NCBI RefSeq assembly: GCF_030161875.1
Contig: NZ_BSVA01000001.1
Location: forward strand, 1,860,001-1,924,000
Direction of reading: 5' to 3'
Length of the DNA: 64,000 nucleotides
Source: Homoserinibacter gongjuensis
GTDB taxonomy: Bacteria > Actinomycetota > Actinomycetes > Actinomycetales > Microbacteriaceae
How positions within the stretch are numbered: position 1 is the first letter of the stretch; each line of letters starts with the position of its first letter. Shown piece by piece: positions 19,224 to 28,918 of this stretch. The translations under genes and the position numbers were made by a program. The notes under the pieces are model-generated. The model worked only from the letters and a program-made list of their open reading frames with translations. It searched no databases and was not told where the DNA came from.

Positions 19224-19312
19224 TGTCGAAAATGCAGGAGAGTTCGGGCGTGTCGGCGTGAGCCCGCCTGCCAACGCGGGCAACGGCATCCGTGAGTCCT
19301 GCATTTTCGACA
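19224..19312 (-). repeat. 89-bp inverted-end element, copy C
   Basis: This is the duplicate of copy B, 151 bases on. The right arm has one mismatch (GTCCTGC). Both interior changes that fall in the hairpin (T to C and A to G) keep pairing: U-G becomes C-G, and U-A becomes U-G. Confidence 0.92.
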
Positions 19313-19369
19313 TTGGGGGCGCGCGGGATGGTCCCTGCGCAGAGGGCACGAGGAGAGCGGATGCGGTGA

Positions 19370-20703
<1,334 letters not shown>

Positions 20704-20714
20704 CTCTCTCGACG

Positions 20715-20829
20715 CCGCAGGCGCGGCGGAACCCCTCACGAGCCGCATGCCCTCGCGTATCGCCTGCGGCGATGCGCTCCCGCCCGGCCCGGTGCCAGCG
20801 ACTCGCGAGGGGTTCCGCCGCGCCCGCGG
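20715..20829. repeat. 115-bp inverted repeat after eno
   Basis: Arms of 28 bases at 20715-20742 and 20802-20829 match with two mismatches (core GGCGCGGCGGAACCCCTC). The 59-base interior has its own hairpin, ATCGCC-TGC-GGCGAT. It begins 12 bases after the eno stop and is a likely terminator or a separate repeat family. Confidence 0.8.
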
Positions 20830-20931
20830 CTGAGTCCTGCGGCAGGGCCGGGCGGGGCTCGATGCGGTGCCGCTGGTGAGGGATGACATGCGCGTTCACC
20901 ACCGCGTGGTGCGTACGCACCCCCGCGGGTT

Positions 20932-20966
20932 GAGGAGCTCGCGGAGGCGAGCGTATCGAAACCCGG
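20932..20966. repeat. REP-like repeat between eno and ftsB
   Basis: GGTTGAGGAGCTCGCGGAGG and GCGAGCGTATCGAAACCC make one full unit with a GCTCGC...GCGAGC stem. Besides this and the inverted repeat, I see nothing in the 354-base gap 20704-21057 apart from the ftsB promoter. Confidence 0.7.
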
Positions 20967-21044
20967 TCAGCACCGCCGCGCGACGCGGCGTGTGCATGGG
21001 TCGGTATGCCGCGCGGCACTCGACCGGCGTGCGATCCCGTCGCC

Positions 21045-21050
21045 TACCCT
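21045..21050 (+). promoter_or_regulatory. Leaderless -10 box for ftsB
   Basis: TACCCT lies seven bases before the GTG at 21058. Confidence 0.45.
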
Positions 21051-21057
21051 GGAGACC

Positions 21058-21591
21058 GTGAGCCCGAAGACCCGCACCGAGCGCGTGCCCGTGGCGATGG
21101 CCGAGCCGTCGCGCGCGGCCGCGTGGTTGCGCAACTTCCGGATGTCGGGGTTCGCGCTCACCGTGCTCGGGCTCATCGTGGCCGCCCTCGTGGTGCTCGC
21201 CCCGCAGCTCAAGACGCTCGTCGAGCAACGCCAGCAGATCGCCCAACTCGAGCAGCGTGTGCACGACGCGAAAGACGACCTCGACGACCTCGACGCCGAG
21301 GTGGCCCGTTGGGGCGACCCCGCCTATGTCGAAGCGCAGGCGCGCGACCGGCTCTACTACGTCTATCCGGGCGACGTGACCTACCTGCTGCTCGACGACG
21401 ACGGCACCCCCGTGGTCGACGACCAGCAGCCCATCAGCGACCAGCTCCAGGCCACCGAGGTGGACTGGATGACGGCCTTCCTCTCCTCGGTCTACACGGC
21501 CGGCTCGACCTCGGCGACGCCCGAGCAGCTCGACGGACAGCTCGACAGTCCCGTGCAGGGCGCAGGCACCACAGAGGGGAGCAGCGGATGA
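21058..21591 (+). CDS. ftsB: FtsB/DivIC-family septum formation initiator
   Basis: The 177-residue protein has a short cytoplasmic N terminus, one membrane span at about residues 30-50 (LTVLGLIVAALVVLAP) and then a coiled coil (LVEQRQQIAQLEQRVHDAKD) and an ARDRLYYVYPGD motif typical of FtsB/DivIC. It would act at the division septum with FtsL and FtsQ. The eno-ftsB-DUF501 order is standard in actinobacteria. Its stop overlaps the DUF501 start as ATGA. Confidence 0.88.
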   Translation: MSPKTRTERVPVAMAEPSRAAAWLRNFRMSGFALTVLGLIVAALVVLAPQLKTLVEQRQQIAQLEQRVHDAKDDLDDLDAEVARWGDPAYVEAQARDRLYYVYPGDVTYLLLDDDGTPVVDDQQPISDQLQATEVDWMTAFLSSVYTAGSTSATPEQLDGQLDSPVQGAGTTEGSSG

Positions 21592-22109
21592 CGCGGCCGC
21601 CGTTCGAACAGCCCACCGACGCGGACGTGGCCGTGGTGTCGCGCCAGCTGGGCCGCCCCGCGCGCGGGGTGATCGGCATCGCCGCGCGCTGCGTGTGCGG
21701 CAACCCCACGGTCGTCGCGACGAGCCCGCGACTGCCCGACGGCACGCCGTTCCCGACGCTCTACTACCTCTCGCATCCGGGCGCCACAGCGGCCATGTCG
21801 ACACTCGAGGCGACCGGGGTGATGCCCGAGCTCGCCGCGACGCTCGAGGACGAGCAGGTGGCCGCGGCCTACCGTGCCGCGCACGAGTCCTATCTCGCCG
21901 ACCGCGAGAGCATCGAGGTCGTGCCCGAGATCGCGGGCTTCTCGGCGGGCGGCATGCCGGATCGCGTCAAGTGCCTGCACGCGCTCGCCGCGCACGCGCT
22001 TGCGGCGGGTCCCGGCGTCAACCCGATCGGGGATGCCGCCCTGGCGCGTGCGAGCTGGTCGCCCGAACGCTGCACGTGTGCCGAGCCGGGCGCCGCGCGC
22101 GGAGCCTGA
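21588..22109 (+). CDS. DUF501 family protein
   Basis: This 173-residue cytoplasmic protein matches the DUF501 family, whose function is unknown. It has the conserved opening DVAVVSRQLGRPARGVIGIAA, the motif RCVCGNPTVV, FPTLYYLSHP, and the C-terminal RVKCLHALAAHALA and NPIGDAAL segments. The conserved cysteines and histidines could bind metal. Four-base overlaps with ftsB show translational coupling, and the protease gene begins one base after its stop. Confidence 0.9.
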   Translation: MTRPPFEQPTDADVAVVSRQLGRPARGVIGIAARCVCGNPTVVATSPRLPDGTPFPTLYYLSHPGATAAMSTLEATGVMPELAATLEDEQVAAAYRAAHESYLADRESIEVVPEIAGFSAGGMPDRVKCLHALAAHALAAGPGVNPIGDAALARASWSPERCTCAEPGAARGA

Positions 22110-22110
22110 G

Positions 22111-23378
22111 GTGCGCCGCCGTCGCGTCGCCGTGCTGCTCGCCGCGGCATCCGCGCTCGGGGTGACCGTCGCACCCGCCGCACCCGTCGCGCCCGCCGCG
22201 GAGGCCGCCCCCGAGGCGCCCGCCGCCCGCGCCGACGCCGTGCGCGACGCGGAGTACTGGCTCGACGACTACGGCATCCGTGACGCGTGGTCGGTGACGC
22301 GCGGCGCGGGGGTGACGATCGCGGTGATCGACACCGGCGTCGGCTCACCCCGCGAGCTCGAGGGCGCCGTCGTGGGCGGCACCGATCTCTCCGGGAAGGG
22401 GTCCGCCGACGGGCGCACGCCGGTCGGGTCGGAGGGCGAGCACGGCACCCTGGTGGCCTCGCTCGCGGCCGGCCGCGGAACCGGTGCCGACGCGGGCATC
22501 ATCGGCAGCGCCCCCGAGGCATCCGTGCTCGCCATCTCGATCGGCTTCAGCGGGGAGACTCCGACACCCAGATCGCCGAGGGCGTGCGGTGGGCGGTCGA
22601 CCACGGCGCCGACGTCATCAACATGTCGCTCACCCGCAACACCCTCGACTGGCCCGAGAGCTGGGATGACGCCTTCTCCTACGCCATGGACCACGACGTC
22701 GTGATCGTCGCCGCGGCCGGCAACCGCGGCTCCGGCACCGAGGAGGTCGGCGCGCCCGCCACGATGCCGGGCGTGCTGACGGTCGCCGGGGTCGACCGTT
22801 CGGGCGCGACGAGCGATTCCGCATCCGCGCAGGGCGTCACGATCGGCGTCTCGGCCCCCAGCGAGCGCCTCGTGGGCGCCATGCCCGACGGCAGCTACGT
22901 GCGCTGGAACGGCACGAGCGGCGCCACCCCGATCGTCGCGGGCGTCGTCGCGCTCGTCATGGCGGCCCATCCCGAGCTCGACGCCGCCAATGTCATCAAC
23001 CGCATCACCGCGACGGCGCGCGATGCGGGCGATCCCGGCCCCGACGTCGCCTACGGCTTCGGCCTGCTGGATGCGGATGCCGCGGTGCGCGCCGAGGTGC
23101 CGCACGTCGAGAAGAACCCGATGGGCGATCTCGCCGACTGGATCCGCGTGAACCGGCGGCAGCCGGCATCCGTCGACGGCGTGACGCTCGCCCCGCCGCC
23201 GGTGACGCAGGCCCGCCCCGAGCAGCCGTTCGACCCGGTGGGAGTGCTGCTGCCGACGCCGCTGCAGCTCGGACAGGTCGGCGCGCCGCTGCTCGGAGCA
23301 CTGCTCGTGGCGTTCGTGATCGGGGGTTTCCTGCTCGGCGTGACGCGCGCGTACAGCGGCACCCGCCGCAAGCGGTAG
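22111..23378 (+). CDS. Subtilisin-like serine protease S8, membrane-anchored (frameshifted)
   Basis: The 422-residue mycosin-like product has a signal peptide (RRRVAVLLAAASALGVTVAP), a subtilase domain and a C-terminal membrane span (GALLVAFVIGGFLLGV) with a basic tail. The catalytic triad is Asp in VIDTGVG, His in GEHGTLVAS and Ser in NGTSGATP; the oxyanion Asn is in AAAGNRG. The frame breaks in the G run at 22552-22555; one more G gives FSGGDSDTQIAEGVRWAV. It is exposed outside the membrane; its substrates are unknown. Confidence 0.9.
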
Positions 23379-23418
23379 ATTGGACCCGACTTTTTCCCCA
23401 GCGAGGAGATCCCCCAGC

Positions 23419-24740
23419 GTGCGCAAGATCCTGATCGTCGGCGGCGGCTACGCCGGTTTCTACACCGCTAAGAAGCTCGAGAAGCACCTGCGCCGCGGCG
23501 AAGCGGAAGTCACGATGGTCGACCCGCTGCCGTACATGACGTACCAGCCCTTCCTGCCGGAGGTCGCCGCGGGCTCCGTGGAGCCCCGTCACGCGGTGGT
23601 GCCGCACCGCCGTCACCTGCGGCACACGAAGGTCGTCACGGCCAAGGTCACCAAGGTCGACCACGCCACCAAGACGGCCGAGCTCACCCCGCCCGTCGGC
23701 GACCCGTGGACGATCGAGTACGACACGATCGTCATGACCGCCGGCGCCGTGTCGCGCACCTTCCCGATCCCGGGCGTCGCCGACCAGGCGATCGGCCTCA
23801 AGACGATCGAAGAGGCCGCCTCGATCCGCGACCGCATGACCGAGAACTTCGTCAAGGCCTCGACGATGCCCCCGGCCCGGAGCGCGACCGGCTGCTGACC
23901 GTCGTCGTCGTGGGCGGCGGCTTCGCCGGCATCGAGGTGTTCGCCGAGCTGCGCAGCTTCGCGAGCGCGCTCGTGGGCGCCTACGACACGATCTCGTTCG
24001 ACGACACGCGCTTCCACCTCATCGAGGCGATGGGCCGCATCATGCCCGAGGTGTCGCTCCCGACGAGCCACTGGGTGCTCAAGAACCTCGACAAGCGCGG
24101 CGCGACCGTGCACCTCGACACCCAGCTCGCATCCGCGGTCGACGGCAAGATCGAGCTCTCGACCGGCCAGACCTTCGAATCCGACCTCATCATCTGGACC
24201 GCGGGCGTCATGGCGAACCCCGTGGTGCGCGGCACCGACCTCCCGCTCGAGGAGCGCGGCCGGCTGCGCACACAGGCCGACCTGCGGCTCGTCGACGAGA
24301 ACGGCGAGGTCGTTCCGGATGCCTGGGCCGCCGGTGATGTCGCCGCGGTTCCCGATCTCTCGGGTGGCGGCGTCGGCGGCTACTGCGTGCCCAACGCCCA
24401 GCACGCGGTGCGTCAGGGCAAGCGACTCGCGAAGAACCTCGTCGGGGTGATCCGGGGCGACGCGCCGGTCGACTACTTCCACAAGAACCTCGGTGCCGTC
24501 GCCGGTCTCGGGCTCTACGTGGGCGTCTACCAGTACCGCAAGCTCGCGATCACGGGCTTCATCGCCTGGGTCATGCACCGCGGCTACCACGGCTTCGCGA
24601 TGCCGATGTGGGAGCGCAAGGCGCGCGTCTTCGGCAACTGGATCATCAACTTCCTGTTCCGGCGCGACCTCGTCGGCATCCCGGCACGCGATGTGCCGCG
24701 CGAGGCGTTCGAGGAGTTCGCGGCGCGCCCGAAGGGGTAA
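23419..24740 (+). CDS. ndh: Type II NADH dehydrogenase (frameshifted)
   Basis: NDH-2 passes electrons from NADH to quinone without pumping protons. The FAD-binding GGGYAGFYTAKKL is at the N terminus and the NADH-binding GGGFAGIEVFAEL near residue 165; GDVAAVPD and the C-terminal amphipathic region follow, and the repaired length is 440. The frame breaks at the GG pair 23874-23875; one more G gives TMPPGPERDRLLTVVVVGG. GTG 23419 has a GAGGAG ribosome site. Confidence 0.9.
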
Positions 24741-24764
24741 CTCCGCAGTAGACAACCTCTCCGA

Positions 24765-24778
24765 CCCCTCGAGAGGGG
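24765..24778 (+). terminator. Short hairpin after ndh
   Basis: CCCCT-CGAG-AGGGG forms a perfect five-base-pair hairpin 25 bases after the ndh stop. There is no T run, so a terminator role is tentative. Confidence 0.35.
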
Positions 24779-24836
24779 ATTGGCCGCGCCGCGCGGACTT
24801 GCGACAGTGGGTCAACTCGATGAAGAGGAGACCGCT

Positions 24837-26123
24837 GTGTCGCGCACTGCACCCGTCGCCGTTCCCCCGTCGGCCGCACCCTTCGCCGAACCGCAGCGCG
24901 CGGTCGGCTCACTGTGGATCGCCGCCTTCGCCGCCGCCTGGGTCGGGGTGTGGATGGCGCAGCTCGGGCCGTTCCGGGTCGCCCTGCCCCTGCAGGTGTC
25001 GGCCGAACTCGGCGAGACCGCCGCCTGGACCGACTCGGTGCTCGCGTTCGGCGTCGTCTCGGGCATCGCGGGCGCGTTCCTCATCGTCTCCTTCCCGGTG
25101 GCCGGCTACCTCTCCGACCGCACGATCTCGCGCTTCGGCCGCCGGCGCCCCTGGATCCTCGGCGGCTCCGTGCTCTTCGCGCTCGCCCTGCTCGCGCTCG
25201 GCATGGTGCACGGCCTCGCCCTCGTGACCGTGTGCTGGACGCTCGCCCTCATCGGCTTCAGCGTGGCGGCATCCGCTCTCACCGCCCTCATCAACGACCT
25301 CGTGCCGGTACGGCAGCGCGGCTGGGTGGCCGGATGGATGTCGTCGCCGCGCGCGGTCGGCATCATCCTGGGCGCGGTGCTGTTCACGAGCGTGTTCGCG
25401 ACGGTGACCCTCGGCTACCTGGTGCTCGCCGTGCTGCTCGTGGTGCTCGTGCTGCCGCTGCTCGTGCTCGTGAAAGAGGCGCCGATCACGCGCGAGGAGC
25501 GCCCGACGACGTCGTTCGCCGCGATGCTGCGGGGCATGTGGATCTCGCCGCGCCGGCATCCGGATTTCGCCTGGACGTGGGCGAGCGGCTTCCTCGTGAA
25601 CGCCGGAAACGCCCTCGGCACGGGCCTGCTGCTCTACTACGTCGCCGAGGGGCTCAGCTTCGGCCTCGAGAACGCCCGCTCGGCGTTCCTGCCGCTCACC
25701 CTCGTCTACCTGCTCGGGGTCGTCGTGTCGGCACTCGTGTGCGGCTGGATCTCGGACCGCATCGCACGGCGCAAGGTGTTCGTGATCTGGGGCGCTCTCC
25801 TGCAGGCGCTGTCGGCGCTCATCCTGGTGTTCGTGACCGACTACACGGCCACCTTCGTCGCCGGTGCCGTGCTCGGCCTCGGCTACGGCGCGTACCTCGC
25901 GGCCGGTCAGGCGCTCGCGACCCAGGTGATCCCGGATGCGCGCGACCGCGCGAAGGACCTCGGCATCATGAACGTCGCCTACCAGGTGCCCGTGGCGATG
26001 GCGCCGCTGCTCGGCGCGATCATCGTCGCCTCGGTGGGCGGGTTCTCGAGCCTCTTCCTGCTCGCGGGCGTGCTCACCGCGATCGGGGGCGCGCTCGTCG
26101 CGCTCGTGGCGGGGGTGAAGTAG
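24837..26123 (+). CDS. MFS transporter, paralogue of the one at 28.9 kb
   Basis: This 428-residue, twelve-span carrier is closely similar to the product at 28919-30202 along its whole length, for example AEPQRAV near the N terminus and GVWMAQLGPF in the first span. The loop motif FGRRRPW resembles glycoside-pentoside-hexuronide or sucrose-type carriers, but the substrate is unknown. A GAAGAGGAG ribosome site supports GTG 24837. It follows ndh after a short hairpin and precedes the ECF41 operon. Confidence 0.82.
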   Translation: MSRTAPVAVPPSAAPFAEPQRAVGSLWIAAFAAAWVGVWMAQLGPFRVALPLQVSAELGETAAWTDSVLAFGVVSGIAGAFLIVSFPVAGYLSDRTISRFGRRRPWILGGSVLFALALLALGMVHGLALVTVCWTLALIGFSVAASALTALINDLVPVRQRGWVAGWMSSPRAVGIILGAVLFTSVFATVTLGYLVLAVLLVVLVLPLLVLVKEAPITREERPTTSFAAMLRGMWISPRRHPDFAWTWASGFLVNAGNALGTGLLLYYVAEGLSFGLENARSAFLPLTLVYLLGVVVSALVCGWISDRIARRKVFVIWGALLQALSALILVFVTDYTATFVAGAVLGLGYGAYLAAGQALATQVIPDARDRAKDLGIMNVAYQVPVAMAPLLGAIIVASVGGFSSLFLLAGVLTAIGGALVALVAGVK

Positions 26124-26137
26124 CAGCTCCGCGCGGA

Positions 26138-26164
26138 TGTCACAGGCCGCAGCGCCGTCTCGTC
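26138..26164 (+). promoter_or_regulatory. ECF41-type sigma factor promoter
   Basis: TGTCACA (26138-26144), exactly 16 bases, then CGTC (26161-26164). This is the signature known for ECF41 sigma factors, and an ECF41-like sigma factor is encoded in the same operon. The epimerase start lies about 43 bases downstream. Confidence 0.75.
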
Positions 26165-26206
26165 TCGGGTTCGAGAGCACAGTGCTCGAGCAGAGAGGAG
26201 ACGATC

Positions 26207-27110
26207 GTGAAGGTGTTCGTGGCGGGGGAACCGGGGTCATCGGGCGGAGGCTCGTGCCGCTGCTCGTGGCGCGCGGTCACGAGGTGGTCGCGACGACGAC
26301 GCGGCCCGAGAAGCGGGCGGGGATCGAGAGCCAGGGCGCAACCGCGGTGCTCATGGACGGACTCGACGCCGCATCCGTCGGAGAGGCCGTCGCAACCGCC
26401 GAACCCGAGGTGATCGTGCACCAGATGACCTCGATCCCGCAGAACCTCGACGTCATGCACCCGGAACGGGAGTTCGCCACGACCACCCGGCTGCGCACCG
26501 AGGGGCTCGATCACCTGGTCGCCGCGGCCGACTCGCTCGGCGGGGTGCACCTCGTGGCGCAGAGCTATGCGAGCTGGAACGGCATCCGGCACAGCGGCTG
26601 GGTGAAGACCGAGGCCGATCCGCTCGATCCCGAGCACCTGGCGACGCCCTCGCTGCGGCACATCGACGATGTCGTGCTGCCTCGCGGCGGGGCCGTGCTG
26701 CGTTACGGCTGGCTCTACGGGCCGGGGGCGAGTGCCGGGCTGGTCGGGCCGATCCGCAAGCGGCAGTTCCCGCTCGTCGGCGGAGGGGCCGCCCACACCT
26801 CGTGGGTGCACGTGGACGACGCGGCGAGCGCTACCGTGTTGGCTGTCGAGCAACGCGCGGGAGGCGTATTCAACATCGTGGACGACGACCCGGCCGCCGT
26901 GTCCGAGTGGCTGCCCTACCTGGCGTCGCGGCTCGGCGCGAAGCCGCCCTGCGGGTGCCCGCCTGGGTGCTGCGCATGGCGGGCGGCGGGTTCGTGGTGT
27001 GGATGATGACCGAGGGCCGCGCCTTCTCGAACGCCAAGGCGAAGCGGGAGCTCGGATGGCAGCCTGCTTTCGCCTCCTGGCGGGACGGTTTCGCGACGGG
27101 GCTGGAGTGA
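26207..27110 (+). CDS. NAD-dependent epimerase/dehydratase (two frameshifts)
   Basis: This is an extended SDR-type protein of about 301 residues. Repair of the G run at 26224-26228 restores the nucleotide motif VAGGTGVIGRRL, and repair at 26947-26949 restores KPPLRVPAWVLRMAGGG. The substrate is unknown. GTG 26207 has a GAGGAG site. The stop overlaps the sigma factor start. Epimerases and oxidoreductases of this kind are regular partners of ECF41 sigma factors, and the promoter at 26138 fits. Confidence 0.85.
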
Positions 27111-28033
27111 CCCGCGCCGAGCAGTTCCAGGAACTGCGTCCCCTCCTCTTCGCGATCGCCTACCGGATCCTCGGCAGCGTGAGCGAGGCGGAGGACGCGG
27201 TGCAGGAGACCTGGCTGCGCTTCCAGCAGACGCCGACGACGCCCGTGTCGCCCAAGGCGTTCCTGTCGGCGGTCGTGACGCGGGTGTCGATCGACGTGCT
27301 GCGTTCGGCGCGGGTGCGCCGCGAGCAGTACGTCGGCAGCTGGCTGCCGGAGCCCCTCACGTCGGACCCGTACGACGACCCGGAGCGCGCCGCCGAACTC
27401 GCGGACTCCGTCTCGATCGCAGCGCTCGTGCTGCTGGAGCGGCTCACCCCGCTCGAGCGCGCGGTCTTCGTATTGCGCGAGGTGTTCGCCTTCGACTTCC
27501 CCGCGATCGCCGCGGCGGTCGACCGGTCCGAGGCGGCCTGCCGGCAGATCGCGGTGCGCGCGCGTCGGCACATGGATGAGGGGCGTCCGCGGTTCGACAC
27601 CGATCGGCGCACGCGCGAGCGACTCGCATCCCGGTTCTTCGACGCCCTTCGTGACGGCGACGTCGAGAGCCTGCAGCGGGTGCTCACCGCCGACATCCAG
27701 CTCAGCTGGGACGCCGGCGGCAAGGCGCCGCAGTGGCCGCAGCCCGTGGCGGGCGTGGAGAACGCGGCGCGCGTGCTCGCATCCCTCTTCCCCCGCTTCC
27801 TGCGGATCGGCGGCCGCGTCGAACCCCAGCCCATCAACGGGCAGCCGGGCGCGATCATGCACGACGAGCGCGACCGGATCGTCGGCACGATCGCGCTCGA
27901 CATCCTCGACGGCCAGGTGCAGGCGGTGCGCATGGTCGTCAACCCCGACAAGCTCGCCCACCTGGGCCCCGTCGCCGACGCCTGGGAGGTCGTGCGCGCG
28001 GTGTACGAGGTGCGCCGGGACCCGGATGCGTGA
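27107..28033 (+). CDS. ECF41/SigJ-type sigma factor with SnoaL-like C-terminal domain
   Basis: The 308-residue protein has sigma region 2 (LFAIAYRILGSVSEAEDAVQETWL), the linker motif WLPEP characteristic of ECF41, sigma region 4 with a helix-turn-helix (near 115-165), and an NTF2/SnoaL-like C-terminal domain with DAGGKAPQWPQPVAG and NGQPGAI. In this group the C-terminal extension modulates activity in place of an anti-sigma factor. GTG 27107 overlaps the epimerase stop (GTGA). The matching promoter upstream suggests autoregulation. Confidence 0.9.
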   Translation: MTRAEQFQELRPLLFAIAYRILGSVSEAEDAVQETWLRFQQTPTTPVSPKAFLSAVVTRVSIDVLRSARVRREQYVGSWLPEPLTSDPYDDPERAAELADSVSIAALVLLERLTPLERAVFVLREVFAFDFPAIAAAVDRSEAACRQIAVRARRHMDEGRPRFDTDRRTRERLASRFFDALRDGDVESLQRVLTADIQLSWDAGGKAPQWPQPVAGVENAARVLASLFPRFLRIGGRVEPQPINGQPGAIMHDERDRIVGTIALDILDGQVQAVRMVVNPDKLAHLGPVADAWEVVRAVYEVRRDPDA

Positions 28034-28035
28034 GG

Positions 28036-28109
28036 TGCCCTCGGTGGGGCTCGAACCCACACTTGGCCGATTTTAAGTCGGCTGCCTCTGCCGATTGGGC
28101 TACGAGGGC
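28036..28109 (-). tRNA. tRNA with UAA anticodon (Leu by anticodon), short variable loop
   Basis: The minus strand folds into a full cloverleaf. The acceptor stem is GCCCTCG/CGAGGGC, the anticodon stem GCCGA/TCGGC with loop CTTAAAA (anticodon TAA), and the T arm GTGGG-TTCGAGC-CCCAC. UAA reads the Leu codon UUA, which is very rare in this window. The variable region is only about five bases, unlike the long arm usual for bacterial tRNA-Leu. CCA is not encoded. Confidence 0.85.
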
Positions 28110-28136
28110 GTGCCCCTATTGTGCTCGTTCGTTCGT

Positions 28137-28177
28137 CACTCGTTGTCGCCTCAGCGCGTGCGAGGCGACAACGAGTG
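28137..28177. repeat. Perfect 16-bp inverted repeat beside the tRNA
   Basis: CACTCGTTGTCGCCTC (28137-28152) and its exact complement (28162-28177) are nine bases apart. Outer flanks (GCGTGCCCCT and AGGGGACGC) also nearly pair. It lies just upstream of the tRNA gene and upstream of the TetR gene. Confidence 0.75.
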
Positions 28178-28250
28178 GCAAGTGAAGGGGACGCACCCGC
28201 GAATAAACACGGCCCCCGAGCAGGGGAGTGGCGTCCAGGTCGCGCGTCTG

Positions 28251-28262
28251 GGACACTTGTCC
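28251..28262. promoter_or_regulatory. Candidate TetR operator
   Basis: GGACA-CT-TGTCC is a near-palindrome 32 bases upstream of the TetR start. Its position suits autoregulation of the TetR-MFS operon. Confidence 0.4.
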
Positions 28263-28293
28263 AACTTCGGGCTCGGCGGTGAGGGGAGAGGGC

Positions 28294-28893
28294 GTGGCAC
28301 GGATGTCGGCAGCCGAGCGCCGCGTGGCCCTCGCGCGCGCAGCGCTCACCGTGGTCGACCGTGACGGCGTTCACGCGGCCACGACGCGCGCGATCGTCGC
28401 CGAGGCGCAGATGCCGCTCGGCAGCTTCCACTACGCCGTTCCCTCCCGCGACGAGCTGCTGCGCGACGTCGTGGAACTCGTCGTGGCCGACGAGGGGGAT
28501 GCCGCCCTCGCGGGTCTCCTCGGCGAGGCCGTCGACCCGCGTGACGCCATCCGTCGCACCCTGACGGCCTACCTCGATCACGTGCGCGCGCAGCCTGGGC
28601 GCGAGCAGGCCATGTTCGAGCTCACCCAGTACGCGCTGCGCTCACCCGAGCTCGACGATCTGCCCGCCGAGCAGTACGCCCGCTACCACGCCCTCGCCGC
28701 CGAGGTGCTGACGGCCGCCGAGACGCACCTCGGCATCCGCTGGACCGTGCCCGTCGCCGAACTTGCCCGCCTCGTCGTGACGATCACCGACGGCGTCACC
28801 CTCGCCTGGCTCGCCGACCGCGACGACGCGGCCGCCGAGCGCACCATCGACCTCGCGACCGCCGCTCTCGCGCCGTTCGCCGCATCCGCCTGA
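28294..28893 (+). CDS. TetR-family transcriptional regulator
   Basis: The 199-residue product has an N-terminal TetR helix-turn-helix (AALTVVDRDGVHAATTRAIVAEA and LGSFHYAVPSRDELL) and a C-terminal ligand domain. GTG 28294 is preferred because of the GGGGAGAG site just before it; ATG 28303 is an alternative. It heads an operon with an MFS carrier (25 bases on), a PLP enzyme and a lactone-oxidase-like protein, which it probably represses. Confidence 0.85.
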   Translation: MARMSAAERRVALARAALTVVDRDGVHAATTRAIVAEAQMPLGSFHYAVPSRDELLRDVVELVVADEGDAALAGLLGEAVDPRDAIRRTLTAYLDHVRAQPGREQAMFELTQYALRSPELDDLPAEQYARYHALAAEVLTAAETHLGIRWTVPVAELARLVVTITDGVTLAWLADRDDAAAERTIDLATAALAPFAASA

Positions 28894-28918
28894 CCACCAC
28901 CGACACTCAGGAGCTCGC

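Larger units (their letters stand above)
19021..19312. repeat. 151-bp tandem duplication carrying the hisS tail and an 89-bp element
   Basis: The sequence from 19021 repeats from 19172 with an offset of 151 bases and only a few differences. Each unit contains the final seven hisS codons plus stop and one 89-bp inverted-end element. The 390-base gap 19043-19432 holds nothing else except the eno promoter region. Confidence 0.9.

Noticed and set aside
28036-28293. Integrated element attached at the tRNA
   Set aside because: There is no integrase, no repeated tRNA 3' end and no change in composition nearby.
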